Below, piece by piece: positions 1 through 13,690 of a DNA stretch of 64,000 bases; the stretch's first letter is position 1, and each line of letters opens with the position of its first letter. The notes under the pieces were generated by a model that was not told the origin of the DNA, ran no database searches, and saw only the letters and a list, made by a program, of their open reading frames with translations. Made by a program: the position numbers and the translations under genes. Source of the DNA: Morinoia aosen (taxonomy: Eukaryota; Arthropoda; Malacostraca; Amphipoda; Talitridae); contig CM059559.1 of NCBI GenBank assembly GCA_030386875.1, positions 5,825,177 to 5,889,176 on the forward strand. Direction: 5' to 3'.

Positions 1-2431
1 AATATTCGTGGACATTTTAAATTAATGAAGCGTTGCATTCATAACTTATAACATAGAAAGTTTAACATCGACTTAAAAATTCATGAAATTAATGACGATC
101 TGATGTATCTCACTCATGTTTAAACCATGGTCATGCTTCTTGAAATTTTTTACTCAGTACTTGCATGTGTTTTTTTTTTGAAGGTTTTCAAGTTCAATCG
201 TTCCCCTTTATTTGATTTTATGATTTGAGCGAGAGTGTATGCAACAGAAGCAACTTTGTTTTTGCCTTTAAAGCTGTTTCTTTCATCAATACATTACCAT
301 TGTAGTCCGCGCCCCCTGTAGGACTTCATCATTCCAACTGGCATACAAATAGCACGGTCCCCCTAGTATCATGTCTATCCTAGAATGGATGATATCCGCT
401 GTCCAGGAAAACGTGACCGTGCTTCCATAGATACATTATTGTAATTTTTATTTAATTATTGATTCATGTGCTTGGTTAATGTTAATATATGTTTTGTGTG
501 ACTGGTCAGCATGATTTGATTAGTTGTTGTACATTCTGCAGAGTTTACGGTGGAAGAGAAGTAAGGAGCGTACCAAAGAGTTGTGCCTTTATTTTTTACT
601 GTCTGTACGTGTACAATTTTTCCTAGAATAAAATTATATTTGATTGCAGGTTTTTCTTCCCCTGAATCATTGAGCCTTATTTTATTGTTAGCTCTTTTCC
701 TGATATTCGTTTGGAAATGAACCAATTATATGAAGCATTTTGAAATGAACCAATTAAATGAAGCATTTTAAAAGTTTTAATTTTTCACCATAGCATGAGC
801 GGATGATTTTATGCAACAACTCCTCGTAAAAGTTTAATTCCGTGCAATAATTATAATTTAATCAATGCTCGACCAATATTGTTTGCCTAAATAGGTACCG
901 ATTCTTAAACACAACCTTTAACATTTACATGAATCCCACATGTTCTTTAATTAATAAAAGTTTGCATTTTAAGATTTTAAAAGAGATTGAGTGGTTTAAA
1001 CAGACTTCGTCAACGTAGAGATTTATTGAAGTTTGAAGTTAATAAGGTGATTAGGATTCCTCTACCCACAGTGCTTTGAACTTCACAAAGGATTGGAAAG
1101 CAGGAGACATTAAATAAGCGGGACAACAATTTTTTTGTTGAAAAAGGATCCTTAGGTGGTGGGCTACTGTGTCCTAAAACTTATGAGGCTACGGGGCACT
1201 TGAACCCTATTTTCTAAAAAACTAAGGCCAAAATCGAAAAAACGATATGATCAAAATGTGTTTCTTTTTGAAAAATTACATATAATGGCTTATTTCAGAA
1301 GACTCAGTCCACAAATAAAAATTTACCATTTATGAAGAAATGCAAAATAAATATTTTTTTACATGACTTATACACATTTAACATGCAATTCACAGGGTCG
1401 ATATGATATTGTGCATGCATATTATTTGTAAATGATAATAAAACATGAATACAGCATTCAAATGAAAAAAATTGCCATTATATTACATTTTACCACCAAA
1501 TTTATTTATTTTGCTTTTTACGTATATCATTTTTAACCTAAAAAAGAATAGAAATGAGTGAGTGTTCATGCTAGGAAAAAACAAATTTTTGAAATCCTTG
1601 AAATTTTTTCAACGAACTGAAGAAATCCCGATTGCCCAATTTGTACATTTAATTTTTTTTATCACAGTTCAAACCACAAATTTTGTGTATTTTAGTTAGT
1701 GATCGAAAATCGCATATCATACGGAAACGAAAAGGAAAATAGAAAATTCGAATCCTTTAGTTTGTTTGAAATGTTGCAAGGATTTCAAATCTGTTCTTTA
1801 ATTTGTTCCAGCATAGAGACTCATTGACATCTATTTTATTAAATATCCTTAAAAGTGAACTAAAAACTAATATTTAAAATTTTTTCAAAATACTAAGGCC
1901 TCAATCGAAAAAGTTTCATAAGAAAAATATGTTTCTTTTCAAAAAGTACATGCACTGGCAATTTTTCAGACCAATCGGATCAAAATTTAAAAATCGCTGA
2001 GTTGTCCCCCCTTTAAATGATAAAACGAGTGGGACTTCACAACCCCTTTCATAAAGTTAGATCGACAAAACTATGACAGAGAAATGAGGCACAATTAGTG
2101 TTTTAGTGAAGAAATACTACAGTTGGGTAGCATAATACGCATGTGTAATAATGAGATAATGAAGAAGGTTACGTGGTAAACAAGCGTCAGTGTATAATAA
2201 ATCTCATGATTTTCGAATGAGCTAATGAATCGATGACATTTGTCTAAACTGGAAATAAAAACGAAAATATTGGGAAAAATATTGCATTGATAATAAAATT
2301 TAAACACGAGATGATTAACACTGTATTTTCACATCATATAAAATCAGATTTATCTCATACCTAAACTGGAGGAAGATCCATCATTTACCGCAATTCAAGT
2401 TACATGTATCTCTAAACCAAATAGTTCTTAT
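1..2431. other. Gene-free AT-rich DNA
   Basis: No supported gene. A 29-bp phrase (GAAATGAACCAATTA-ATGAAGCATTTT) is duplicated at about 713-770, and the pair of direct repeats at 1222 and 1891 lies here. Short minus-strand frames (456-725, 2095-2307) have no protein character. Confidence 0.7.
1222..2050. repeat. Pair of diverged direct repeats (1222-1330 and 1891-2000)
   Basis: Both copies have ACTAAGGCC, AATCGAAAAA, ATGTGTTTCTTTTT/ATATGTTTCTTTTC, AAAGTACAT and then AATTTTTCAGA or ATTTCAGA. GGGACAAC at 1118 and GTTGTCCC at 2002 are inverted relative to each other, so the pair may mark an old element of about 900 bp. The latter is weak. Confidence 0.55.
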
Positions 2432-2762
2432 CTTCATCTCATACCTCAATTGAAGTTATATTCATCTCGTACCTCAATTAAAATTACATTCATCGCCTAC
2501 CTTACTCGAAGTTATATACATCTCTCACCTAAATAAAAATTATATTCAACTCCTACCTTAATTGAATTTATATTCATTTCTTTCCCCAATTAAAATTATA
2601 TTCATGGCCTACATTAGTTGAAGTTATATTCATCTCCTATTTTAATTCAAGTCATATTCATTTTGTACGTCAATTAAAATAATATTTATCTCCTACCTTA
2701 ATTGAAGTTCTATTCATCTCTTACCTCAATTAAAGTTATATTCATCTCCTACCTTAATTACG
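2432..2762. repeat. 28-bp degenerate tandem repeat, about 12 units
   Basis: Units of TTCATCTCCTACCTTAATTG followed by AAGTTATA. Many neighbouring units alternate between CCTCAATTAAAA and CCTTAATTGAAG, which suggests a 56-bp dimeric unit. More diverged copies reach back to about 2350. Confidence 0.9.
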
Positions 2763-2918
2763 AAGAGCAGCATTCAGCCGAGCCTGAGGGAATGTGAGGG
2801 CAACAGCCGACGCAAGCAAGAAAATCGATACCTGCAACAAGAAAAAACAATCACATTAATTTTTAACCGTAAATGAAGAAAGCAAATTTCATGGGGCAGA
2901 TTCAACGTTTTATGCACA

Positions 2919-2940
2919 GGAGTATTAATGATAATACTCC
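2919..2940. repeat. Perfect 9-bp inverted repeat
   Basis: GGAGTATTA, a 4-base loop (ATGA), then TAATACTCC. It sits at the start of an old duplicated block (2971-3075 and 3248-3370 share CAAGTTTT, GCACAATTT, TGCGTTTT and GAATAATTTCATT-like phrases). Confidence 0.8.
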
Positions 2941-3553
2941 AATTTCTGACGCAAAATTTCTATGAAAACATAAGTTTTCTCATGCACAATTTACTATGAA
3001 ATTCTTTGAACAGTTGCGTTTTTTGAAACGTCCGATTGAATTCAAGGGAATAATTTCATTCAATTTCTAGATATTTAATTTTGAGCAGAAATTAAAGTTT
3101 TCACACGAAAAATTACCTTAGATAAATAGTGAAATATTCCTTGTAATTCCACTTCAAACGCATTGATTTTAATCAATAAACGCGTTGAGCGCACCCGATG
3201 TGCTGTTGAAAATATTAAACTCTTAATTTTTGTTAACAAATTTCCCTGAAAAATATTGCAAGTTTTTCGGGCACAATTTCCGACGAAATTTAATAAACTG
3301 ATGCGTTTTCTGAAATGTCTGCTCCAATATTTATTCGTGGGCAGAATTTCATTTAAGCTGTTAGAAATTTTTTTTTTTAAATTCCCATAAGGCTGTTCCT
3401 ATGCACAGGGGACCTCGTGCAAAGAAACAGCGAGTTGGAAATGAAGGGGAAAAACAAAGACGAGATACTGAAGAAAGCATAAAAACTGAAAGAAGCTAAG
3501 TGGTGACGAAAGATAGGACTTCCGACGGGCTATCGAAAGCTGATGTAACTTAA

Positions 3554-3784
3554 TTAAACACGTTAGTTGCGATGGGTTTAACTAATGTTCAATACTCAAC
3601 TTAAACTTAAAGTCAAAAGTGATAAGCAAATTTGTAAGTATAAAACATTAACTGAGCCTGTTAAATACCATTAATTTAGAAAGGTTGTTAGAATTCTTCA
3701 AAACGACCCATCGATGGGTCGTTTCGCAGTAGGAAAAACCTAACTACGACCCACCGGTGGGTCATACCGCAATGAATGTGTTAA
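3554..3784. mobile_element. piggyBac-like MITE, TTAA-flanked (copy 1)
   Basis: 231 bp bounded by TTAA at 3554-3557 and 3781-3784, with imperfect inverted ends (ACACGTTAGTTGCGATGGG and the reverse complement CACATTCATTGCGG). Near the right end it has the palindromes GACCCATCGATGGGTC and GACCCACCGGTGGGTC. TTAA targets and such GC-rich subterminal palindromes are typical of piggyBac-derived non-autonomous elements. No transposase. Confidence 0.72.
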
Positions 3785-6700
3785 CAGTATCCCCTCTGGG
3801 AGCGCAAGGCCTCATAGCACAGGATAGACAAACCTAACATCCTTAACTAAGTTGTCTATGCTACGCCCTCAGAGAGGGCTATCAATCGCATAAAATCGAA
3901 CATCACTAATGACAAAATATAATATATCCACTCGTAAAACGTCAGACATTGAATTTTTTGTACTACAAAGTATCAAAAGAGAATTTTAGGTAAACTACCT
4001 AAAGTCTGCATAGATATAACGAAATCAAGTGCTAAGGAATCTAATTTTCTTTTTCATGGTCGAAAATTCCCATAGAAAAACTGAAAGTTAACGTAAATTA
4101 AAATATCCTATTGTGTTTTTAAGATCATTGACAATTTTCATTCTGCTTGCGCTCATCATTTGGGTCAAATTAGAGCTTGCACAGCCTGCCCAATAATGCC
4201 AATATTTACACGAGCGACGCAAACCAAAAAGAACTCCGTTGAGTCTGGCACTCACTTTCTTTATACCTCAAACAAGTTGAACAAGGCAAGCTTAAAAGGT
4301 CGTCTAGATATTAAAGTAGGCCTGCTCGGTCACTGCGAAGGCCTAAACCCTAATGTTTCCGTGCAGTCTGCTTAAAAAAGAAAAAATCTTGAAGCTCACA
4401 AACGCTGATTTCAAAGTTGTGCGCTAAAAAATGCCTTGTTCTTCGCCCTAAGTTGGAAACCAGTGATTTAATCGTAGGTAGAATTAAAAGAAGGTCGTCG
4501 GTGAAAGTCAATTTCTTCTACGGCGTAGGAAGCAATGGGCAGCCTTCAGAATTTAATCAACGATTGCATCTTTTCGACGCATAATTTTTAATTTTGCTGA
4601 CAGTCCTTGCCTAAAATTAAAGATTTTTGATAAAAAAAAGCATAAATTCAATTCTCCCTTCGTATTTTTTTTGGTAGGTGAAATAATAATCAATGAAATA
4701 ATTACGGGAGATTATAACTTTAAAAAGTTAGTCTTGAACACCCTATTAATGATGAACGGAAGATTGAGTCCGTTATGTTTAAAGCTTTATGATCAATATT
4801 AAAGAGAAATCACCAGTTACCAAACCTGAACTGATTATTAACACATGCAACGGCACAGTTGGGGAGGACGCCCGGATGTTTCTGATCGCGCACGTCGGAG
4901 GCATTAGCGTACGACACTCCCTCTTTGCAACATCAAATAGTCTTGCTTACCACCCTTGTAAGTTGAGCGCTGTTCCTGAGAACTAACTGCCTCTTGAATT
5001 TATGAAAGGTAAGATTTTGAATGGAGCGCACGTCAATATTTTTCTGGATTATATAGTATTATTATTTTTGCAATTGTTTAACCACCGTTACCACTAACAC
5101 GCGATCCACACGAGACGCAGTAGCAAATTACTTTTCAAGCACAATTCAAAATAAATTAGTAAATGATATCATCTATAAATAATTTACAACTCATGTGAGG
5201 TTATATTACATAGAATATATCCGTTTCTCGGAGAAACCTGTAAAGATCTCCCCCTAATCCAACTTGGCCTTAGTCTCTCAGCAACTCCCTCATTATTTTC
5301 TAGATCAAATAGACTTGTATGTAGAGGGTAGATTTCACGAGGCCGTAATGAGAGGTCTTGAATATCTTCTGTCAATGTGGAGCTGGAATTTTGGGATTTC
5401 TGACAACTGATATAAGATTAGCCATGAACAACAGCAAATATTTTGTGATTAATTATCTATTCCATGTATGTTATAAGGAATGTTACCTTACAAGTATTAA
5501 CTTGTAATACCTCACAAGCAGCTCCTATACTCTTACAGAAGGAGTAGGCATGGTCGAAAGAAATTAATATTGTATTCTTCCAATAATAAAAACTTATGAA
5601 TGTTGATTTCTGTTCACCTTTTCGACAGCTTCTAAAAAAAAGTTACTTCATCTTGTGGTTCGTAACCATTGATGCCCAAACAAAGAATGACAAACAAATC
5701 TTTCCCGTTTAAAAAATTTTGCAGAGACCTAAGTCAACGAACGGTACTCTAAGTGGTGAGCAATTTGGTCTAGAGATTCTGTGAATATTGAAACAATTTT
5801 GTTCGAGGCGACTGAGTTGTGATAAAATATGACAGGATCACGTGGTCGACCTCGTGCATATTGGTCGAGCGTGAGCGTAGTTTGACTCAGCGTCCATGAA
5901 GTGTTGTGTGTGGAACTCCATGTGCCTTCGAATTCATAATTTTTGGGATTGGCCTCAATGCTTACCTGCCAAAGGTCATTCTCCAGTTCTGAAATGAAGG
6001 TCTTCCTGGGGCGACTTGTATCATATGTTCTGAAATCCCGCATTGAACTTTGTAACCCTCTTTCAAACTATTAATCCCCTCGCAGTACCGTTACAGAAGA
6101 TTGCACCCGCTCTCGAGGAATTCAAAATTTTTTCGGTAAAAAGTAAGATTCCAGTATTTATCATGCGGCTAGTCGTTTTTGACCTTGCTATGGTAACGCA
6201 GATGCAAGAGACATTTGTTCATACATAGAACATGCAGTGGACTAAAAGCTACCTCTCCACAAGTACGCCAAAATAACATTTTTGACCGCGGGTTTTGACG
6301 TTGTGAGGCGCGAATGATGAAGGCTACAGAAAATTACTTTTTATTTTAAGTATTTAATGACCCAGCAAAATGCCTTAGTGAGCATCAATCAATACGCAAT
6401 ATGAAGAACCAAAACCTATGTAATGCATGAAGTATCAGGCGACAATCTTGCGTTATTAAAAAAGTTATCGAATTTTCTATTTCGAATATAATGCCGAAAG
6501 GGAAACGATGCCACACACTGACCGACCCTATCAAATTTATTATTTGAGTCAACGCGGGAATTTATCTTCATCAAATTCACTGTAAAGAAGTCTTTTTATC
6601 CAGATTCTAAATCATTTTTTTATGATGAATAGCTTTCACACATGAAGTTAACACGAGAAAAGATCTAGAACTGTGAGACTGGATCAAGCAAATGCAGTCT

Positions 6701-8494
6701 TGCATCCCGATCGAATTCATTATAGAGTCAACGTTAAAATTTATCTAAATCAACTCCACTGTAAAAGATTCCTTGCATCCGGAATCTAAATCATTTTATA
6801 AAGAAAGAGCAATGAAGTTGCGGGAACACGTGAAGTTAACTGGAGAAAAGTTCGGGAGCCGCAAGACTGGAACAAGCAAACGAAGTCTTACCTCAGGACA
6901 CTAGACTTTCTTCGTCTGCCATCCAAGGCCCGTTAGCCGTGTCGGCCCGCTGGCCCTGAGAACACGTACTCCTATATATGAGCTCGTCACCTTAGCACCA
7001 CACTTCACAAACGAGTTATCGGAAGGCTGCAAAAACTCATTTTTTAAAGGCTTCATGCCAATCGTCCAGGCGCTGACATTTCCAATACATGAAGCGTTTC
7101 TACGCCCCAAGAATGTGCGTAAGCTGCAACAATCAGGTATGTGCGTTAGCAAAGCCAAGGGTGAGCAATCCATGGTTGTGATCTCGAGCAATAGTGGTCG
7201 TTTGTCGATAAAAAATGTTGGAGGCCGTTGACGACTGAGGTTGAGTCACTCAATTATACCTCTCTGCATCAGTGGGAGTTTCCCATGTTTTAAATGAGCG
7301 TCTCGCTGCACTATTTCGAAATGACGAAACACATTCAATTGAAAACTTGAACTCTTTAAGAATGAATACCTGCTTAGCAAGTAACACTTCATCACATGAC
7401 ACTAGTATGCGTTGAGAAGAATATTCATGAATGTACTGGGTAGACAATAAAAATGCTGGGTTAGAAAACACAGTATCACAACACAGTTGAAAAATTACGA
7501 CTGAGTATAACTAAAGATGTACGTACACGATCTATGTATATTCCAAATCAATTGATTTTTTAGATCATTTCCAGATCTTCAACGTTAGTACCGAGTAGTG
7601 TTTTGGTACTTAAGCTTCAATTTAAATAGACCAGTAAGGATATTAGTCACTGGAAAAGCTCCTGACGCATGCTTGAGTAAGGAGACCAACCAAGGTCCTC
7701 CTTAATTGGGAGGTCTGGCTGAGGGAAATGTAACATGACGGAAGGCGATATTTTATAGCAATTTGTTAATAAAAATGACGGTGCAAATATGTCCGCTGAA
7801 AATATTTCACTTACGCTCGAGCCTATGAACTTACTCCCTTGCAAAGTCCTTCGAAAATTATTTTGCACTGCAATAACTCCACGCTTTTTGATAAACCTCT
7901 AAGGAAAATAGATATTGCAACAGAAATTTATTTCATTTCGCCCTGTTATTCACACTTGTGTACGTTCATTAATGATGTAAAAAACTTGCGGACGAAGCTT
8001 TATGAAATAATTCTCTTACGTTTTGTATCATTGACCCTCACCATTGTTACTTGAACATTGAACCTCAATCCACCACGGGAAGATCGTCCCCATATGCCAC
8101 GCTCATAAATATATAGTTGAAAGAAACATCCTCGATGTAGAAGCAGAGAAAATAAATTTCCCCTATCTCTCAGAAAATGCGAGACGTTCAACAAAAAGGT
8201 AAAAGCGAAAGAGGATGTGAAATTGAACCAGAAACGAGGTGTTGCTGGTCGGTCGAGGAACACTTGAACACTTGCAGTTGAGCAGGACACCCGCACAGTT
8301 GGTATGAGGCTCTCGTCGCTGCGCTGGCCGTGGTGTGAGGGAACAGTAACTTGGCATGCGCGAGAGTCATGTGATGGGGTCGGAGATTAGGAATGTTCCA
8401 CCGTAGGTCATTTCGAACATACATTCAAAAAAACGTTTTGGTATACGGTGATCTTACGTTGTTCAACTTTCAAACTATGAGCAATCCGTGAGTT
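3785..8494. other. Gene-free stretch
   Basis: No repeat family or gene recognised. Frames of 60-104 codons occur on both strands, the most protein-like being 5729-6043 on -, but none shows a known domain, start context or splice partner. Some could be unrecognised exons. Confidence 0.6.
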
Positions 8495-8700
8495 GAGGAC
8501 GATGTTCCAACACAAAGGTACCCTACGTAGTTAACGATGTTCCAACGTACTGCGTTGATAGCGATGTTGCAACTCAGGGCAACTCAACATTGTTAACGAT
8601 GTTCCAACATAAGGCACTCCACACATTGAGAATCATGTTTCATCATATGGTAAACTTATGTCATTACCGATGTTCTAACATAGAGCACGCAAAAATCTAG
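8495..8700. repeat. Degenerate repeats around GATGTTCCAAC
   Basis: Six occurrences of a phrase like GTTAACGATGTTCCAACATA, spaced irregularly by about 30-45 bp, with CATGTTTCATC and GATGTTGCAAC variants. An old, decaying tandem array. Confidence 0.8.
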
Positions 8701-9186
8701 CGTCCACTACTCACGAAATGAGTTGATCAGTAACAAATTATACTGTAATAACAGCACTGATGGTAGAGTTAAGTCTTGAATAATGCTGTTTGTAGAACTT
8801 TATCATTGAATAAAAGATGAGTTATCGCTTAAAATGCGAAAGATACTAACTCGATTGACGTGAAGCAAAAAACTAGAATAATAATGAGCAGTCTTATCGC
8901 AGTTATCAAAAACACCGTAAATTTGTAACATAGTTTTATCGAAAGTCTTGCGAAAGAGAAAGTGCCAATTCATCTGAGTAATTTTACAATAAATTTTCCA
9001 CAGTTCAGTACATTAGACTTAATAAAAAATTTGAGATGCTTAGTTCACAGAAATAAAATAATTTTAATGCTATGGTCGAAAAATCACAATCTAGATGGGC
9101 TTATTTTCATCAAGAACGCTTAGAATACATTCCTAATTTTTCATCAAAATTTATTTACGCTGCTCTAACTTAAGTATCAAATTTCT

Positions 9187-9562
9187 AGATTAGATTGGAT
9201 TAGACTAGATGTAAGTTTAAGTCTTCCTGACTGAAACAAAGGCGTTCCATAGAGAGGACGGAGGAAAGTACCATTTAGTACTTGTATACGGACTTAGGGA
9301 ACGCGGAATCTATAATCTGCATATTGTGAATAGAAACATTAAGTTGAGAAAGAAGTTCGTAAAACATATGACATTTGAAGCAGTATTATAGGGCTGAAAA
9401 ACAAGACAACAGTGAACCGAAAAAAGATGGTCCGCAACAGAACAAAAAAAATCTTCCACTTCAACGAAAGGAGAGCCTGCCCAGCCTTTAGCTTTGGACC
9501 TCACATATTCCCGCTAAGAAATTTAGTTCCTATAGATACAAAGGTTGTGTCCCTATGAGGAG
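9187..9562 (-). mobile_element. Interspersed element, family R350, copy A
   Basis: First of about twelve copies of a family of roughly 350 bp. On the + strand a copy reads (ATTAG)n-like left end, AAGTTTAAGTCTTCCTGAC, GAGGAAGGAGGAAGGCACCA, a TTGAGAAAGAAGTTC block, CAGCAGTGAACCGAAAAAAG, GGAAGGCCTACCTAACC and CCCATAGATACAATAGTTGT. The left end is repeat-like and constant, while right ends vary (copies B and I stop early). The simplest reading is a retroposon on the minus strand with its 3' tail at the left and 5' truncation at the right. Flanks CAAATTTCTA and CGAATTTTTA may be the target duplication. Confidence 0.8.
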
Positions 9563-12060
9563 ATCGAATTTTTAATTAACTACTTATTACCATGTAAGAT
9601 TTGTAATAAATAAAAAAGAAGTTACGCTCACCTTCTCATACGAGCAAGAGCCGAAATGTGATGAATAAATAAATAAATTAATTCAGATCAAGGACTTTCT
9701 ACAACTTTCAGTGACGTGCAAAATTGATAGATACATGGCTAAATGATATTACTACACACTTATTTCAAATTGTAACTCGATCGAACATTTTAACAAAACC
9801 TGTTCAACTGAAACAGCGTTCCTGCCTTAAAAATATGAGTACAAAATAAAGGCGATCGCCTATCCGCTCGGGGAAGCGATTCAGTCGCAGAGAAATATCA
9901 TTTGGACGGACAAAGAAGGGTAAAGGTCTGATGAAGAAATTCGCGCAGGCGCAGAGATGGAGAGGCCATCGCAGTCTCTTCTTCGACGGCCCTTCACTTG
10001 TCTCGCCCCTGACGACCTCTGCCTTCACGCCAGGTTTCCAGTACGAATTCTACCGGGGAGAGGCGGGGAAATCGGCGGGTCTCGAGGCGAGTCTATTACA
10101 GATGCCTTGCAAAAGGATAGACAGGTTTTTTTCAGACGTTTCCACTGTGACGGGCACTCTAGAACCGCTGGTTTAAAATTGACCAGAAATGACTCAAATT
10201 TGAGCACACTCTCCGATTGTTTTGAGCAAACTAGGGCCGGGTTAGTGAACGTTTGCCTTTAAAATGAGTTTGAAAAGGAAATGAATTCAACTGTGGCTGT
10301 GAGTGCGTTTTAGAAACTATCCCACTCGGAATACGTTTGCTGCCGTTCAACTTTCCTTTCGTTTGCGAACCCAGACGCCATTTGCTCATTTTTTGCCCTA
10401 TGCTTAATTCTCAATTTAGTCACCGAAGAACGATTTGTAATCATGGCTGGCTGGCATATAAGATTTTAATGTGGTTTTCTTTTGCGTTTTACTCTCTAAA
10501 AACACGGCGCTGCAAGAAGCGGGTCACCAAAAACGAAGGTGACATCATCTTCGGTTGCAGCAAGTCCGGCGAGCAAGGTTAAGAGGAGGGACGTTCAGTG
10601 ATAGTACGTCGCCTTCCTCGGCGTCTTTCACAAGCCAAATGAAAAATACATAAGCAAGGAGCTGCACAATAAAAAAATTATGTGCAATAGCGAACGGAGG
10701 AAGCTGAATTTATTCCTGCGCCAAAGCGATAGTAATTTGAGATACAAAAGTTTGAAATGTGGGAACAGACGGCAACGAATTTAGTTTAGGGAATAAATAC
10801 GAGAATAAATGCTTATCATATAGATAAGAACAGAGCGCCTCTTCTTCTTTCTTCTTATAGAAAACTAACAAACACAATTTTGTACAACATATTTGAGCTT
10901 GCAAGTAAAATTTACACATTGATTAGTACGTTAGTACGTTAGTTGAGTCAGGTGCTTTGACAGCAGTAGAACGCATTAAAAAATAATGAAACGCATCTTA
11001 ATTGGGAATATGATAAAGTTTTCAGCTGAATTAGCACACTGTAGATGAACTTAACCGAATACATTTCTGAAATGATGAATAACTTTTAATGGGACAAAGA
11101 AATGAACGAGGCTAACTTTTAATCTTACATGTAAAAAAATGGCCGAATATGGAATCGAAATATTGAAAGCAAAAATATGGAATCGAATGAACGAAATTTC
11201 ATGAACAAGGTTTCACAATCTACTGCCGAAACCAAGATGAATTTTTTTCACTGGGCCACTTCGTACGAGAGGAACTCATAGATGTCGGATTTTTTTCGGA
11301 CATGGATCAGAAACGTGTGCATGCTCAAGATCCTCAAGTGAGGTCACCATTTAATTATATTATTTTTTAAACATCCGATATCTTCCGCAGTGCTAGAGTT
11401 AACTTTCACTTTAGCAAAATTACATGCGGTTGTCCAGCATAATTCTATTAAAGTAATGAATAACTAATCAGCAACGGAGAGTGGATCCCAGAGCAGCAGA
11501 TGCTGCTTTATTTAGCTTATCGATGAACGGAAAATCATAAGTTCAACAAATTGTCATGCTAAGTTTAAAGTTAAATTGTAATCTTTTCAACAAAAAAAAC
11601 ATACAATAAACGTTTAAAACGTTTCTCATTCTATATACCCCACGAATCCTGAAATAACGCTGGCGGTAATTGATGAAACAGGATCAAATTAACATGTCTG
11701 AAAAAGTATGGAGATGCTGAACAGAACGGGCTTACTATAAGCAGTAATGCAATACTTTATAAGTTCTTCATTTGTATCTGAGTAACCCACCTCAGGTCTA
11801 CACAGTTCGTGCGTACATTTTCTGTTCATTTCCATAAAAAATGAAATTCCCCTATATTGAAATTTAGTAGTGAATTTACTTTATTTTTCTGACCATACCC
11901 TCAGAATTACCCTTCGTAAAGCATCCATATTCATCTGAATGCAAAATTCAATGATAATAAAAGCTCATATTACTGAAAATTTGGATCTTCTTGCGTCAAA
12001 ACACAATTTTTCAATTTCTGGAATTAATTGGACGAATTTTTGAGATTAGTGGGAGTAAAA
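9563..12060. other. Gene-free stretch with a GC-richer block
   Basis: The region 9840-10260 is richer in G and C and holds overlapping frames on both strands (9957-10262 on +, 10025-10207 on -) without recognisable domains. The remainder is AT-rich and shows nothing else. Confidence 0.6.
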
Positions 12061-12420
12061 TCAGCCTCGTGTTCACGAAATGAGCCTCATGTGAGCGAAA
12101 TGAGCCTCCTGTGAACGAAATGAGCCTCTTGTGAGTGAAATGAGCCTCCGGTGAGCGAAATGAGCCTCTTGTGAGCGAAATGAGCCTCCTGTAAGCGAAA
12201 TGAGCCTCCTGTGAGCGAAATGAGCCTCATGTGAGCGAAATGAGCCTCCTGTGAGTGAAATGAGCCTCTTGTGAGCGAAATGAGCCTCCTGTGAGTGAAA
12301 TGGGCCTCCTGTGAGCGAAATGAGCCTATTGTGAGCGAAATGAGCCTATTGTGAGCGAAATGAGCCTCGTGTGAGTGAAATGAGCCTCCTGTGAGCGAAA
12401 TCTGCTTCTTGTGAGCGGGA
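12061..12420. repeat. 20-bp minisatellite, 18 units
   Basis: Exactly 20-bp units of TGAGCCTCCTGTGAGCGAAA with single-base variants (CAT, CTT, CGT, ATT; GAGT for GAGC). The edge units at 12061 and 12401 are the most diverged, as expected for unequal crossing-over. Confidence 0.97.
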
Positions 12421-12944
12421 ACACTGCAACAAGGCTAACAAAGCAAACGCTCGTCTACCTACGAAAGGAAGGAACACTAAAAACCCGTCATCCTGCGACT
12501 GAAAATTACACGCACAGAAAACAGAACCACAGACGCCAATAACTCGTGGCAACTCACGCTCTGAAATTTCCCACGGTTCGATCTGAGGAGCGTAAGAAAA
12601 TCATTAACATTTCTCAACGCAAGATTTACCTGCCAAAGCACACGTGTGCTATTGACTGTAAATTACATATCTTGGTAAAAATGGCACTATGTTAGTCAGT
12701 AGTAATATGATATGATAATGACAGTGCAATCCATATGTGTATATTTTTTATCTCAGCAGTACAAAGTATGATATGATTTCATACCATCAAAGGCACGAAG
12801 TTTTCATTCGTGCCTATTTGGGATGTTCTAATCAAAGCGGACAAATTTAGTGTACATATAAAGAGACATTCCCGAAACTCGCGCGCGCAAAAAAATGGAC
12901 TAGCTACGCTGAGGCTGGAGTGTAGCAACAGCAGAGACGAGACA

Positions 12945-13262
12945 GTTTTAGTTTATTAGTTAGTTTAAGCCTCCCTATCCTCAACAATGAGATGTAAAGA
13001 GAGGAAGGAAGAAGGCACCATTTAGTATGGAGTTAAGGGAACGTGGAATCTGTGCAGAAAGGGCACAGAAACAGAAAGCTAAGAAAGAAGTTCATGAAAC
13101 AAGAAAAAGTTGAAGAAGAAAGTAGTAGGCGGTGAAAAAACAGGACAGCAGTGAACCGAAAAAAGATGGTCCGTAACAAAACAAAAACCTATTCTATTTT
13201 AACAAAAGAAAGCCTACCTAACCTTTAGCTCGGGCCCTCACATTGTCCCCCTGGGAGCGCTA
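12945..13262 (-). mobile_element. R350 element, copy B, with 13-bp target duplication
   Basis: Right-truncated at GGGAGCGCTA. It is flanked by CAGAGACGAGACA at 12932-12944 and again at 13263-13275, a 13-bp target-site duplication. This length fits LINE-type retroposition rather than a cut-and-paste transposon. Confidence 0.85.
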
Positions 13263-13600
13263 CAGAGACGAGACATCGCCACAGGTCGAGCAGTAGTACG
13301 ATGCGTTGACCGTGACCTGGTAAGCCTCCCCAGGTTTCTCATTTATAGTATATCATACAAGCCTCATCCCCCAAACTTTATCAACAGATCGAACCCCCAT
13401 CTAGCGGGGGGCTCGAGCGCAGCCAATAGGCTTGACAGAAGAAAGTTGTCCCTGATCCCAACTCTATTCTGTCGCCGGGCAAGGGTCTTAAAAGTCTCTC
13501 GTCAGGTTTGCTGGCTCTTTCCATGCGTCCAAAGCAGGGCGCAGGCACTCAGAAGCGTACCCAACCTATAGAGGAAAATGCCCGTTCTGCCTGGTGGATG

Positions 13601-13690
13601 CTCTAGCTCATCCATTCTCAACCTTTCCTCCATCATTGGCCCCCTCGGCTTTATGTATTTCTCTATTTACCCCCTAATTTCATCACACCT
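13601..13690. mobile_element. Possible hAT-type transposon end
   Basis: CATCCATTCTCAACCTTTCC, then CATCATTGGCCCCCTCGG, resembles the terminal CAGNGGTTCTCAACCTTTTT ... GGCCCCC pattern of many hAT elements. The partner end was not found. The GC-rich stretch before it (13276-13600) shows no coding frame. Confidence 0.3.

Noticed and set aside
5729-6043. 104-codon minus-strand frame with protein-like composition
   Set aside because: No domain, homologous neighbour or splice context recognised; too short to call in AT-rich eukaryotic DNA.
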